This document shows positions 57,264-64,000 of a stretch of DNA of 64,000 nt, piece after piece. The stretch spans positions 310,001 to 374,000 of the forward strand of contig NZ_BSTN01000003.1 of assembly GCF_030269545.1 (NCBI RefSeq), written 5' to 3'. This DNA is from Actinomadura sp. NBRC 104425 (GTDB taxonomy: Bacteria; Actinomycetota; Actinomycetes; Streptosporangiales; Streptosporangiaceae). Under the pieces are notes generated by a model. The model saw only the letters and a program-made list of their open reading frames with translations, did not search any database and was not told the origin of the DNA. The position numbers were made by a program, and so were the translations under genes. Numbering within the stretch: the first letter of the stretch is position 1; every line of letters starts with the position of its first letter.

Positions 57264-58100
57264 TCAGGCCTGCCCGACCTTGAAGCGGGCGAACCGCTTG
57301 ACCTTGACCCCGGCCTCGTCGAGGACCTTGGCGATGGTCTTCTTGTTGTCCTTGACGAACGCCTGCTCGACCAGGACGAAGTCGCGGAAGTAGGCGTTGA
57401 CCCGGCCCTCGACGATCTTCGGGATGGCCTTCTCGGGCTTGCCTTCCTCGCGGGTCAGCCGCTCGGCCAGCTCGCGCTCCTTGGCGATGACGTCGGCCGG
57501 GATGTCGTCGCGGGTGAGGTACTTGGGCGCCATCGCCGCGATCTGCTGGGCGATGTCCTTGGCGACCTCGGCGTTCTCGGTGTCCAGCTCGACCAGCACG
57601 CCGGTGGTCGGCGGCAGGGACGGGTCGGACTTGTGCAGGTAGCTGGCCACGTAGGCGCCGGTGAAGTGGGCGTAGCGGCCCAGCTCCAGCTTCTCGCCGA
57701 TCTTGGCGCTGGCCTCCTGGATCAGCGCCTCGACGGTCTTGCCCGGCTCGATCTCGGCCGCCAGCAGGCCCTCGGTGTCGGTGACGTCGCTGTCCGCGGC
57801 GAACTCGACGATGCGGTTCGCCAGCTCGATGAACTCGGCGTTCTTGGCGACGAAGTCGGTCTCGCACTTCAGTTCGAGGATCGCGCCGTCGCCGGTGCCG
57901 TTGAAGTGCTCGGCGACCAGGCCGTTGGCGGCGGTGCGCTCGGCGCGCTTGCCGACGTCCTTGGCGCCCTTGAGCCGCAGGATCTCCACGGCCTTGTCGA
58001 AGTCGCCCTCGGCCTCGGTCAGGGCGTTCTTACAGGCCATCATGCCCGAGCCGGTCAGCTCGCGGAGCCGCTTGACGTCAGCGGCGGTGAAGTTCGCCAT
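57264..58100 (-). CDS. tsf: Elongation factor Ts
   Basis: 278 residues, normal length. It opens with [24 protein letters not shown], the TDFVAKN motif follows, and the C-terminus is family-typical. EF-Ts reloads EF-Tu with GTP. It follows rpsB by 96 bp across a strong hairpin. Confidence 0.98.
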   Translation of the reverse strand: MANFTAADVKRLRELTGSGMMACKNALTEAEGDFDKAVEILRLKGAKDVGKRAERTAANGLVAEHFNGTGDGAILELKCETDFVAKNAEFIELANRIVEFAADSDVTDTEGLLAAEIEPGKTVEALIQEASAKIGEKLELGRYAHFTGAYVASYLHKSDPSLPPTTGVLVELDTENAEVAKDIAQQIAAMAPKYLTRDDIPADVIAKERELAERLTREEGKPEKAIPKIVEGRVNAYFRDFVLVEQAFVKDNKKTIAKVLDEAGVKVKRFARFKVGQA

Positions 58101-58150
58101 CGCTCTTTTCGTCTCTGTCGTCGTGGCACGTAAGGCTTGGGGTGGAGACC

Positions 58151-58189
58151 GGGCTCCGGGGGCCGCCGTCGGGGGCGCCCCCGGAGCCC
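58151..58189 (-). promoter_or_regulatory. Strong hairpin between rpsB and tsf
   Basis: A perfect 13-bp stem: GGGCTCCGGGGGC (58151-58163) and 58177-58189 around a 13-nt loop. It fills most of the 96-bp rpsB-tsf gap. It is placed to attenuate tsf transcription relative to rpsB or to protect the rpsB message; a similar terminator or processing site is known between these genes in other bacteria. Confidence 0.65.
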
Positions 58190-58196
58190 CCGGTCG

Positions 58197-59078
58197 TCAG
58201 GCTCCCGCGGCCCCGCTGTCCTTGCCCTCGGCGGGGGCGGCGTCGGCGGCGGGCCCGCTCTCCTTGGGCGCGGCCTCGGCGGCCGGGGTCTGGCCGCTCT
58301 GCAGCAGCTCGCGCTCCCATTCGGCCAGCGGCTCGGCGGCGGCGCCGCCCTCGGCCGGCTTCTCGTCCCCGCCGGAGGCGGCTCCGGCGCGCGCCATGAG
58401 CCCGTCGGCGACCGCGTCGGCGACGACGCGGGTCAGCAGGCTGACGCTGCGGATGGCGTCGTCGTTGCCGGGGATCGGGTAGTCGACCTCGTCGGGGTCG
58501 CAGTTGGTGTCGAGGATCGCCACCACCGGGATGCCGAGCTTCTTGGCCTCGTTGACGGCGATGTGCTCCTTCTTGGTGTCCACGACCCACACGGCGCTGG
58601 GCACCTTGGCCATGTCGCGGATACCGCCGAGCGTGCGCTCCAGCTTGTCCTTCTCGCGGCGCAGGCCCAGCAGCTCCTTCTTGGTCATGCCGGAGCCGGC
58701 CACGTCGTCGTAGTTGATCTCCTCCAGCTCCTTGAGCCGGGTGAGCCGCTTGTGGACGGTGGAGAAGTTGGTGAGCATGCCGCCCAGCCAGCGCTGGTTG
58801 ACGTAGGGCATGCCGACCCGCGTGGCCTGCTCGGCGATGGCCTCCTGGGCCTGCTTCTTGGTGCCGACGAACAGAATCGTGCCGCCGTGCGCGACCGTCG
58901 CCTTGACGAACTCGTAGGCGCGGTCGATGTACGACAGGGACTGCTGCAGGTCGATGATGTAGATGCCGTTGCGCTCGGTGAAGATGAAGCGCTTCATCTT
59001 CGGGTTCCACCGGCGGGTCTGGTGGCCGAAGTGAACGCCGCTTTCGAGCAGCTGCCGCATGGTGACGACGGGTGCCAT
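58197..59078 (-). CDS. rpsB: 30S ribosomal protein S2
   Basis: 293 residues from ATG 59078. The core ([58 protein letters not shown]) is highly conserved. The tail beyond residue 240 is an Ala/Glu/Pro-rich extension typical of actinobacteria. S2 starts the conserved rpsB-tsf-pyrH-frr block, and a promoter lies upstream. Confidence 0.98.
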   Translation of the reverse strand: MAPVVTMRQLLESGVHFGHQTRRWNPKMKRFIFTERNGIYIIDLQQSLSYIDRAYEFVKATVAHGGTILFVGTKKQAQEAIAEQATRVGMPYVNQRWLGGMLTNFSTVHKRLTRLKELEEINYDDVAGSGMTKKELLGLRREKDKLERTLGGIRDMAKVPSAVWVVDTKKEHIAVNEAKKLGIPVVAILDTNCDPDEVDYPIPGNDDAIRSVSLLTRVVADAVADGLMARAGAASGGDEKPAEGGAAAEPLAEWERELLQSGQTPAAEAAPKESGPAADAAPAEGKDSGAAGA

Positions 59079-59266
59079 GGCCCGTGATCTCCTGTCCGGC
59101 CCGGTCGTTTCCGGGCCACGTCTCGGTTGTCCGCCTGCGCCCGCGACACTGCCTCGCCGCCAACGCATGACGGACCGAGCGGCTGTGCCCCACCGCGATC
59201 AAGCCGGGTGATCGGCGGGCGCGTGAATTCGGCCGTCCGGGTGAGCACCCACACGACCGTTGCCCC

Positions 59267-59272
59267 AGTCTA
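59267..59272 (-). promoter_or_regulatory. Candidate -10 element (TAGACT) for rpsB
   Basis: The minus strand reads CCGTAGACTGG here, 189 bp upstream of the rpsB start; TAGACT fits the actinobacterial vegetative -10. A plausible -35 is weak (TTCCAC, 19 bp upstream). Confidence 0.35.
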
Positions 59273-59330
59273 CGGGATGTGCAGCGCACGGGTGGAACGG
59301 GCCGCAGCGGCGGCCCTCGGCTCGCGGCGG

Positions 59331-59339
59331 TTATCCACA
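59331..59339 (+). promoter_or_regulatory. Perfect DnaA-box consensus (TTATCCACA)
   Basis: TTATCCACA occurs 51 bp before the M23 gene start. It is one of three perfect copies in non-coding DNA of this window (others at 51187 and 61400). Confidence 0.5.
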
Positions 59340-59390
59340 TGCGCTACCGGGTCTGGCGACCGTAAGACGGAGGGGAGCAGGCTGCCGCAC

Positions 59391-60329
59391 ATGAGCGTAC
59401 TCACCATCCTCCTCGCTTGCACCACCCTGGCGGCCGTCTCCCTTCCCGCCAGCCCGTCTCTCGTGGACGCGGTCACCTCGAACGCCCCGGGCCATCCGGC
59501 GTCTTCCGGCTCCACCGGCCCGTCGCGGCCGGGGCCCGCCCCCGGCCGTCCGGTCCCGGCCAACTCCCTCACCTCGACGCCACGCTCCCTCACCTCGACG
59601 CCACGCTCCCTCACCTCGACGCCACGCTCCCTTGCCTCGACGCCACGCTCCCTTGCCTCGACGCCGGCGCCCTGGCGGGAGGCCCCCTCCGCGCCGTCAC
59701 TCCATTGGCGTTGGCCGTTAGGGCCACCCGCCCCCAAGGTGCTGCGGGCGTTCTCTCCGCCGCCGTCCCCCTGGAGCGCGGGTCATCGGGGCGTCGACCT
59801 CGCGGCCCGTCCGGGCGAACCGGTGTACGCGTCCGCCGCAGGCCGCGTCTCCTATGCGGGGCGCCTCGCGGGCAAGGGCGTCGTGGCCGTCACCCACGGT
59901 GCGCTGCGCACGACGTATCTGCCGGTGCGCCCCGCCGTCCGCCGAGGACGCCATGTGAACCCCGGCACCCACATAGGCACCGTGGAGGCGACCTGGCCGC
60001 ACTGCCCGGTCACATGCCTGCACTGGGGCCTGATCCAGGGCTCGGTTTATCTCGACCCTCTTCGCCTGGTGCGGCCGAAGGTCCGCCTCCTGCCCTACTG
60101 GGAGCCGCGTCCCCAGCCGAAACCGTCGCCCTCGCGGGAGACGCCCGCCTCCTCCGGCTTGGACCTGCGGGCCGCCACAACGGCGGGCGGTGGGGCACTG
60201 GTGGGGATGCTGCTGACGTTCCTGCTGAGCCTGGCCTGGCGCCACACGCGCTCCCGTCCGTCCGCACGACGCCCGCCACCCGGCGTCATCGACCTGGCCA
60301 GGGAACGCCGACAACGCCGCGCCCCCTGA
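59391..60329 (+). CDS. M23-like (LytM) envelope protein, degenerate active site
   Basis: 312 residues from ATG 59391. A signal peptide (residues 1-27) is followed by five SLTSTPR-like heptads (59-93). The LytM core (about 107-225) has GHRGVDLA (His132, Asp136), but the final HxH is CLHWG: Cys209 replaces the first His, His211 remains. A C-terminal TM is at 267-283. The intact family cuts peptidoglycan cross-bridges. With a changed metal ligand this protein may bind the wall or regulate other hydrolases, as degenerate LytM proteins do. Confidence 0.85.
   Translation: MSVLTILLACTTLAAVSLPASPSLVDAVTSNAPGHPASSGSTGPSRPGPAPGRPVPANSLTSTPRSLTSTPRSLTSTPRSLASTPRSLASTPAPWREAPSAPSLHWRWPLGPPAPKVLRAFSPPPSPWSAGHRGVDLAARPGEPVYASAAGRVSYAGRLAGKGVVAVTHGALRTTYLPVRPAVRRGRHVNPGTHIGTVEATWPHCPVTCLHWGLIQGSVYLDPLRLVRPKVRLLPYWEPRPQPKPSPSRETPASSGLDLRAATTAGGGALVGMLLTFLLSLAWRHTRSRPSARRPPPGVIDLARERRQRRAP
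59565..59669 (+). repeat. Five 21-bp coding repeats (SLTSTPR heptads)
   Basis: Five 21-bp units begin at 59565, 59586, 59607, 59628 and 59649. The first three are identical (TCCCTCACCTCGACG core); the last two change Thr to Ala, and the last ends differently. They encode a flexible Ser/Thr/Pro linker after the signal peptide of the M23 protein. In-frame expansion leaves the protein readable. Confidence 0.9.
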
Positions 60330-60379
60330 CCTTTGGCACCGGGCCGGGCCCGTAGGTGCAGGCGACGGCAACGCGGGGA

Positions 60380-60412
60380 CCCGTGGCGCCGGACGCTATC
60401 CGGCGCCACGGG
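60380..60412. terminator. Perfect 14-bp inverted repeat spanning the xerC stop
   Basis: CCCGTGGCGCCGGA (60380-60393) pairs with 60399-60412 around a 5-nt loop (CGCTA) that contains the xerC stop codon. The M23 gene ends 51 bp to the left on the other strand. A bidirectional terminator overlapping the coding end is likely. Confidence 0.8.
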
Positions 60413-61328
60413 GGTGGGCGCGGCGGTGGACCTGTTTGAGGCGTTCGATGGAGACCTGGGTGTAGATCTGCGTGGTCTGCAGGGAGGCGTGCCCGAGCAT
60501 CTCCTGGACGCTGCGCAGGTCGGCGCCGCCTTCCAGCAGGTGTGTGGCGGCGCTGTGGCGCAGGCCGTGGGGGCTGAGATCCGGCATGTCGCCCACCTCG
60601 GCGATGCGCGTGTGCACGATCCGTCGTGCGCTGGTGGGGTGCAGGCGGCCCCCGCGCGCGCCGAGGAAAAGTGCCGGGCCGCTGCGCTCGGTCGCCAGTT
60701 CCGGACGGCCGCGGCGGAGCCAGTCCTGCACGGCGCGCGCGGCAGGGGCGCCCATCGGCACCGTGCGCTCCTTGCCGCCCTTGCCCAGGACGCGCACGGT
60801 CTGGCGCTCGGCGTCCAGGTCGTCGACGTCGAGGCCGCACAGTTCGCTGACGCGCACGCCCGTGGCGTACAGCACCTCCAGAACGGCACGGTCGCGCAGC
60901 CCCAGGGGCCCTTCCGCGTCGATGCCGTCCAGCAGGCGGGCGGCCTGGTCCTGCGCCAGCACGGTGGGAAGGTCGCGCAGCCGTTTGGGGGTGCCGAGGA
61001 GCAGCCCCGGGTCGTCCGGTATGAGGCCCCGCCGGAACAGGTAGGCGGTGAAGGTCCGCGCGGCGGCGGTGCGACGGGCCAGGGTCGCCCGGGATCGGCC
61101 GGCGGCGTGCTGCCTGGCCAGCCAGGCGCGCAGGACGGCGACGTCGAGCGCCTCCACCCCCGCCGCCCCGACCTCGGCGGCGTAACGGCAGAGGTCTCGG
61201 ATGTCGCCGAGGTAGGCGCGCAGCGTGTGCGGCGACACTCCTCGTTCGGAGCGCAGATGCCGCTCGAACTCCGCCAGCACCTCGCGCGGGACGGCGGGCG
61301 GCCGGGGGGTGTCGTCGTCGGCGTTCAC
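60396..61328 (-). CDS. xerC: Site-specific tyrosine recombinase (XerC)
   Basis: 310 residues from GTG 61328 (61337 also possible). The catalytic set is complete: Arg159, Lys183, His254, Arg257, His280 and Tyr289 ([37 protein letters not shown]). XerC resolves chromosome dimers at dif. The position next to yraN, comM and dprA is the standard actinobacterial arrangement. Confidence 0.95.
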   Translation of the reverse strand: MNADDDTPRPPAVPREVLAEFERHLRSERGVSPHTLRAYLGDIRDLCRYAAEVGAAGVEALDVAVLRAWLARQHAAGRSRATLARRTAAARTFTAYLFRRGLIPDDPGLLLGTPKRLRDLPTVLAQDQAARLLDGIDAEGPLGLRDRAVLEVLYATGVRVSELCGLDVDDLDAERQTVRVLGKGGKERTVPMGAPAARAVQDWLRRGRPELATERSGPALFLGARGGRLHPTSARRIVHTRIAEVGDMPDLSPHGLRHSAATHLLEGGADLRSVQEMLGHASLQTTQIYTQVSIERLKQVHRRAHPRGAG

Positions 61329-61399
61329 AGCCTGCACGCTGCGCCACGCAGGCCGGGAAGGCAAGCATCCGCCGGCACTTTGAAGATCACAGTTCGGAG

Positions 61400-61408
61400 T
61401 TATCCACA
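61400..61408 (+). promoter_or_regulatory. Perfect DnaA-box consensus (TTATCCACA)
   Basis: TTATCCACA lies in the divergent xerC/yraN region, 63 bp before yraN. It is the third of three perfect matches in the window. Confidence 0.5.
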
Positions 61409-61470
61409 GAATCCGGTTCGCCTTTTGCTTGTCGTGACGCGGCGTCACCGTTGATGCACGGAGGTGAACC

Positions 61471-61974
61471 ATGAACGACAACGCGACCCTCGGCCGCCGC
61501 GGCGAGCAGGCCGCAGCGGCCTACCTGGTCGGTCTGGGCTGGACGATCCTCGACCGCAACTGGAGGTGCTCGGAGGGCGAGCTGGACATCGTCGCCCATG
61601 ACGGCGGGCGCCCCGTCGTCTGCGAGGTGAAGACCCGCAGCTCGGCGGCCTACGGCACGCCGCTGGAGGCGATCACGCCCGACAAGGCCGCCCGGTTGCG
61701 GCGGCTGGCCGGCCGGTGGGCGGCCGCACACCGGGTCCGCGGCTCCGACGTCCGCATCGACGTCCTCGGCCTGATCCCCGGTCCCCCGCCCTTGGCGGGG
61801 GCCCGCCGCAGGGGCGTTTCCTGGGTCGCCCGAGTGGTGGCCGGGCTGTTCGGGCTCGCCGCCGGTGCCGGCGGGTACAACGCGCGCCACAGGCGCACGG
61901 CCGCCCCCGTCCCAGGGGGCTACCGCGCCGAGAGCTGCGGGTTCTCCGTCGAGCACATGAAGGGGGTGTGCTGA
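61471..61974 (+). CDS. yraN: YraN/UPF0102 family protein with an insertion
   Basis: 167 residues, where about 115-125 is normal. The nuclease-like core is intact: [31 protein letters not shown] and [14 protein letters not shown]. Between strand VRIDVLGLI and the final FSVEHMKGV an extra stretch of about 45 residues ([17 protein letters not shown]) is inserted. Homologues resemble Holliday-junction resolvase-like nucleases; the function is not proven. The comM gene begins 2 nt after its stop. Confidence 0.9.
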   Translation: MNDNATLGRRGEQAAAAYLVGLGWTILDRNWRCSEGELDIVAHDGGRPVVCEVKTRSSAAYGTPLEAITPDKAARLRRLAGRWAAAHRVRGSDVRIDVLGLIPGPPPLAGARRRGVSWVARVVAGLFGLAAGAGGYNARHRRTAAPVPGGYRAESCGFSVEHMKGVC

Positions 61975-61975
61975 G

Positions 61976-63532
61976 GTGACGCTCGCCAGGACCCGGTCCG
62001 TGTCGCTGGTCGGCGTGGACGGTTTCGTCATCGACGTCGAGGCGGCCATCACCAGCGGCGTTCCCGGCCTGCACCTGGTGGGGCTGCCGGACGCCGCGCT
62101 CAACGAGGCACGCGACCGCGTCCGGGCGGCCATCTTCAACTCCGGCGAGGACTGGCCCAACCGGCACGTCACGGTGTCCCTCTTCCCGGCCAGTCTGCCG
62201 AAACGGGGCTCGACCTTCGACTTGGCCATCGCGGTCGCGCTGCTGGCGGCCGCCGAGGCGGTACCGCCGCGGTCCTGCGCGGGGCTGGTGATGGTCGGGG
62301 AGCTCGGGCTGGATGGCCGGATCCGCTCCATCCCGGGCGTGCTGCCCGCGGCACTGGCCGCCGCGCACGCCGGCTGCCGCACTGTGGTCGTCCCGCAGGC
62401 CAACGCCGCCGAGGCGGAACTCGTCCCCGACCTGCAGGTGATACCGGCGCGGACGCTGCGCGGGCTGCTGTGCCTGCTGCGCGACGAGCCGCCGCCGATC
62501 GAGGAGGAAGACGACCCGCTCCCCGTCCGCACCGCTCCCGAAGGGCTCACCCTCGGCGGCCAGGCCAACGGCACCGGGGTCGACCTGGCGGACGTGCGCG
62601 GCCAGGCCGAGGCCCGCCGCGCCCTGGAGATCAGCGCGGCCGGCGGTCACCACCTCTACTTCAGCGGCCCTCCCGGGTGCGGCAAGACCATGCTCGCCGA
62701 GCGCCTCCCCACCCTGATGCCCCCGCTGGAGCCGGAAGAGGCGCTGGAGGTCACCGCGCTGCACTCCGTCGCCGGGACCCTGCCGCCCGACCAGCCGCTG
62801 ATCACCCGTCCCCCGTTCTACGCGCCCCACCACACCGCCACCCGCCCGGCCATGGTCGGCGGCGGTTCCGGCCGGACGCTGCAACCCGGCGCGGTGTCCC
62901 TGGCCCACCGCGGCATCCTGTTCCTGGACGAGGCACCCGAGTTCCAAAGCGGCGTTCTGGACGCACTACGGCAGCCGCTGGAGGAGGGCTCCGTACGGAT
63001 CTCCCGCACGGAGGGGACGGCGACCTTCCCCGCCCGGTTCACGCTCGTCCTGGCCGCCAACCCGTGCCCGTGCGCGGCGGCCAAGTCGATCGACTGCTCC
63101 TGTGCCCCCGGCGTCCGGCGCAAATACCTATCCAAGATCTCCGGGCCGCTGCTCGACCGCATCGACCTGAAGCTGGAACTGGTCCCCGCCAGCCGCGCCG
63201 AACTGCGGTACGACCTGGAGTTCGCCGAGTCCAGCCAGGTCGTCGCCGAGCGCGTGCAGGAGGCCCGCGACCGGGCGCGCAAACGCCTGGCCGACACCCC
63301 CTGGCGGTGCAACGCCGAGATTCCCGGCCCCGAGCTGCGCCGGCGCTTCCTCCCCGAACCGGAGGCGATGCACGCCGCCGACGAGGCCCTGCAGAACGGC
63401 ACGCTCAGCGCCCGCGGTCTCGACCGCGTCTTGCGGGTCGCCTGGACGATCGCCGACCTGGTCGGCCGCGATCAGCCCTCCCCGGACGACGTCGGCGGCG
63501 CGCTCGCCCTGTGGACATGGAGGCGGACATGA
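61976..63532 (+). CDS. comM: ComM/YifB, Mg-chelatase-like AAA+ ATPase
   Basis: 518 residues from GTG 61976. An N-terminal Lon-protease-like domain (GLPDAALNEARDRVRAA, LFPASLPKRGSTFDLA) is followed by AAA+ with Walker A GPPGCGKTM and Walker B ILFLDEAPEF, and a C-terminal Mg-chelatase helical domain. ComM extends branch migration during natural transformation; in actinomycetes the exact role is open. Tight coupling to dprA fits DNA uptake and recombination. Confidence 0.94.
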   Translation: MTLARTRSVSLVGVDGFVIDVEAAITSGVPGLHLVGLPDAALNEARDRVRAAIFNSGEDWPNRHVTVSLFPASLPKRGSTFDLAIAVALLAAAEAVPPRSCAGLVMVGELGLDGRIRSIPGVLPAALAAAHAGCRTVVVPQANAAEAELVPDLQVIPARTLRGLLCLLRDEPPPIEEEDDPLPVRTAPEGLTLGGQANGTGVDLADVRGQAEARRALEISAAGGHHLYFSGPPGCGKTMLAERLPTLMPPLEPEEALEVTALHSVAGTLPPDQPLITRPPFYAPHHTATRPAMVGGGSGRTLQPGAVSLAHRGILFLDEAPEFQSGVLDALRQPLEEGSVRISRTEGTATFPARFTLVLAANPCPCAAAKSIDCSCAPGVRRKYLSKISGPLLDRIDLKLELVPASRAELRYDLEFAESSQVVAERVQEARDRARKRLADTPWRCNAEIPGPELRRRFLPEPEAMHAADEALQNGTLSARGLDRVLRVAWTIADLVGRDQPSPDDVGGALALWTWRRT

Positions 63533-64000
63533 CCGGCGAACGCCTGGCCAGGGCCGCCCTGACCGCCATCGCCGAGCCCGGCGACGCGCTGCTGAACCGC
63601 ATCGTCGACCGCCTCGGCCCGGCCGGGGCCGTCGAGGCGATCCGCACCGGGGACGTCCCCGGCGACCTGCTGTCCGAGCGTCTGGCGGGCCGCCTGCGGC
63701 ACTGGCGGATCCGGTCGGCCGCCGCGGAACCCGAACGCGATCTGGAGATCTGCGCCAGGCTGGGCGGGCGCCTGGTCTGCCCCGGCGACCCCGAATGGCC
63801 CACCACGCTGGACGACCTCGGCGGCGAGCGCCCGTACGCGCTGTGGCTGCGCGGCCCGGGCGACCTGCGCAACGCCTGCCTGCGCTCGGTGGCCGTGGTC
63901 GGCTCCCGCGCCGCGTCCTCTTACGGCCTGCGCGTGGCCGCCGAGTTCGCCACCGACCTGGCCGAACGCGGCTGGTCGGTGGTCTCGGGCGGCGCGCTCG
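63529..64000 (+). CDS. dprA: DNA processing protein DprA, N-terminal part
   Basis: The gene starts at ATG 63529, overlapping the comM stop, and runs out of the window after about 157 codons. The visible part has the SAM-like N-terminus (RIVDRLGPAGAVEAIRTG) and the start of the Rossmann-like core (VGSRAASSYGLRVA). DprA loads RecA on incoming single strands. The C-terminal end is not in view. Confidence 0.93.
   Translation, partial: MTGERLARAALTAIAEPGDALLNRIVDRLGPAGAVEAIRTGDVPGDLLSERLAGRLRHWRIRSAAAEPERDLEICARLGGRLVCPGDPEWPTTLDDLGGERPYALWLRGPGDLRNACLRSVAVVGSRAASSYGLRVAAEFATDLAERGWSVVSGGAL

Larger units (their letters stand above)
59079..59390. other. Divergent regulatory region rpsB / M23 gene
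   Basis: Just over 310 bp separate the divergent starts. It holds a candidate -10 (TAGACT) for rpsB and a perfect DnaA box (59331). No gene is seen. Confidence 0.6.

Noticed and set aside
59565..59669. Tandem 21-bp repeat as a regulatory array
   Set aside because: It is in frame, encodes a Ser/Thr/Pro linker, and lies after the signal peptide of the M23 protein.

Overview
The window is very G+C-rich DNA with strong G/C preference at third codon positions, many GTG starts, 4-bp start/stop overlaps and F420-type LLM oxidoreductases. That points to an actinomycete, plausibly Thermomonosporaceae (Actinomadura-like). The family-level placement is inferred and was not tested. Sixty protein genes are called (two cut by the window edges, one a doubtful short leader ORF). 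No rRNA, tRNA or CRISPR array was seen.

Left part (1-7.3 kb): a small oxidative/catabolic island. It holds a truncated MDR alcohol dehydrogenase, a DUF4870 membrane protein, three luciferase-like (LLM) oxidoreductases, an alpha/beta hydrolase, a metal-dependent cyclase/formamidase and a HipA-like kinase coupled to a DUF3037 protein. Next (7.3-10.8 kb), two paralogous helix-turn-helix proteins flank a secreted subtilisin. Then 10.8-18.3 kb carries the conserved actinobacterial isoprenoid block (GNAT/DUF4081, ispG, dxr). Here it contains two secreted Tap-like alpha/beta-hydrolase peptidases, and the site-2 protease gene usually found between dxr and ispG is missing.

Centre (18.4-32.6 kb): a secreted trypsin-like protease, an orphan sensor kinase, a small zinc-ribbon-like protein, a solute-binding lipoprotein, a multi-pass membrane protein, and a PucR regulator divergent from an aminotransferase/methylmalonate-semialdehyde dehydrogenase operon. 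An unknown gene preceded by seven 14-bp start/stop repeats and a GCS2-type carboxylate-amine ligase follow.

Signalling operon (33.2-40.6 kb): six tightly coupled genes encode a small protein, a PknG-like Ser/Thr kinase with three extra zinc ribbons, a PP2C phosphatase with two zinc ribbons, a VWA protein, an FHA protein with two zinc ribbons and a four-helix GlnX-like membrane receptor. Kinase, phosphatase and phosphopeptide reader share one kind of zinc-ribbon tag, so this looks like one phospho-signalling system. It is the most interesting unit here.

Right part (40.7-64 kb): a coiled-coil membrane protein, a thiamine-diphosphate enzyme, a bacterial PH protein, a polyamine-type ABC transporter (potADBC order), a HIT protein and decayed IS200/IS605 DNA. 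The housekeeping cluster follows: DivIVA-repeat protein, rlmN, (SUFU protein), cdsA, frr, pyrH, tsf, rpsB, a degenerate M23 protein, xerC, yraN, comM and the start of dprA. Strong inverted repeats sit at most convergent gene ends and between rpsB and tsf, as expected of terminators or attenuators.
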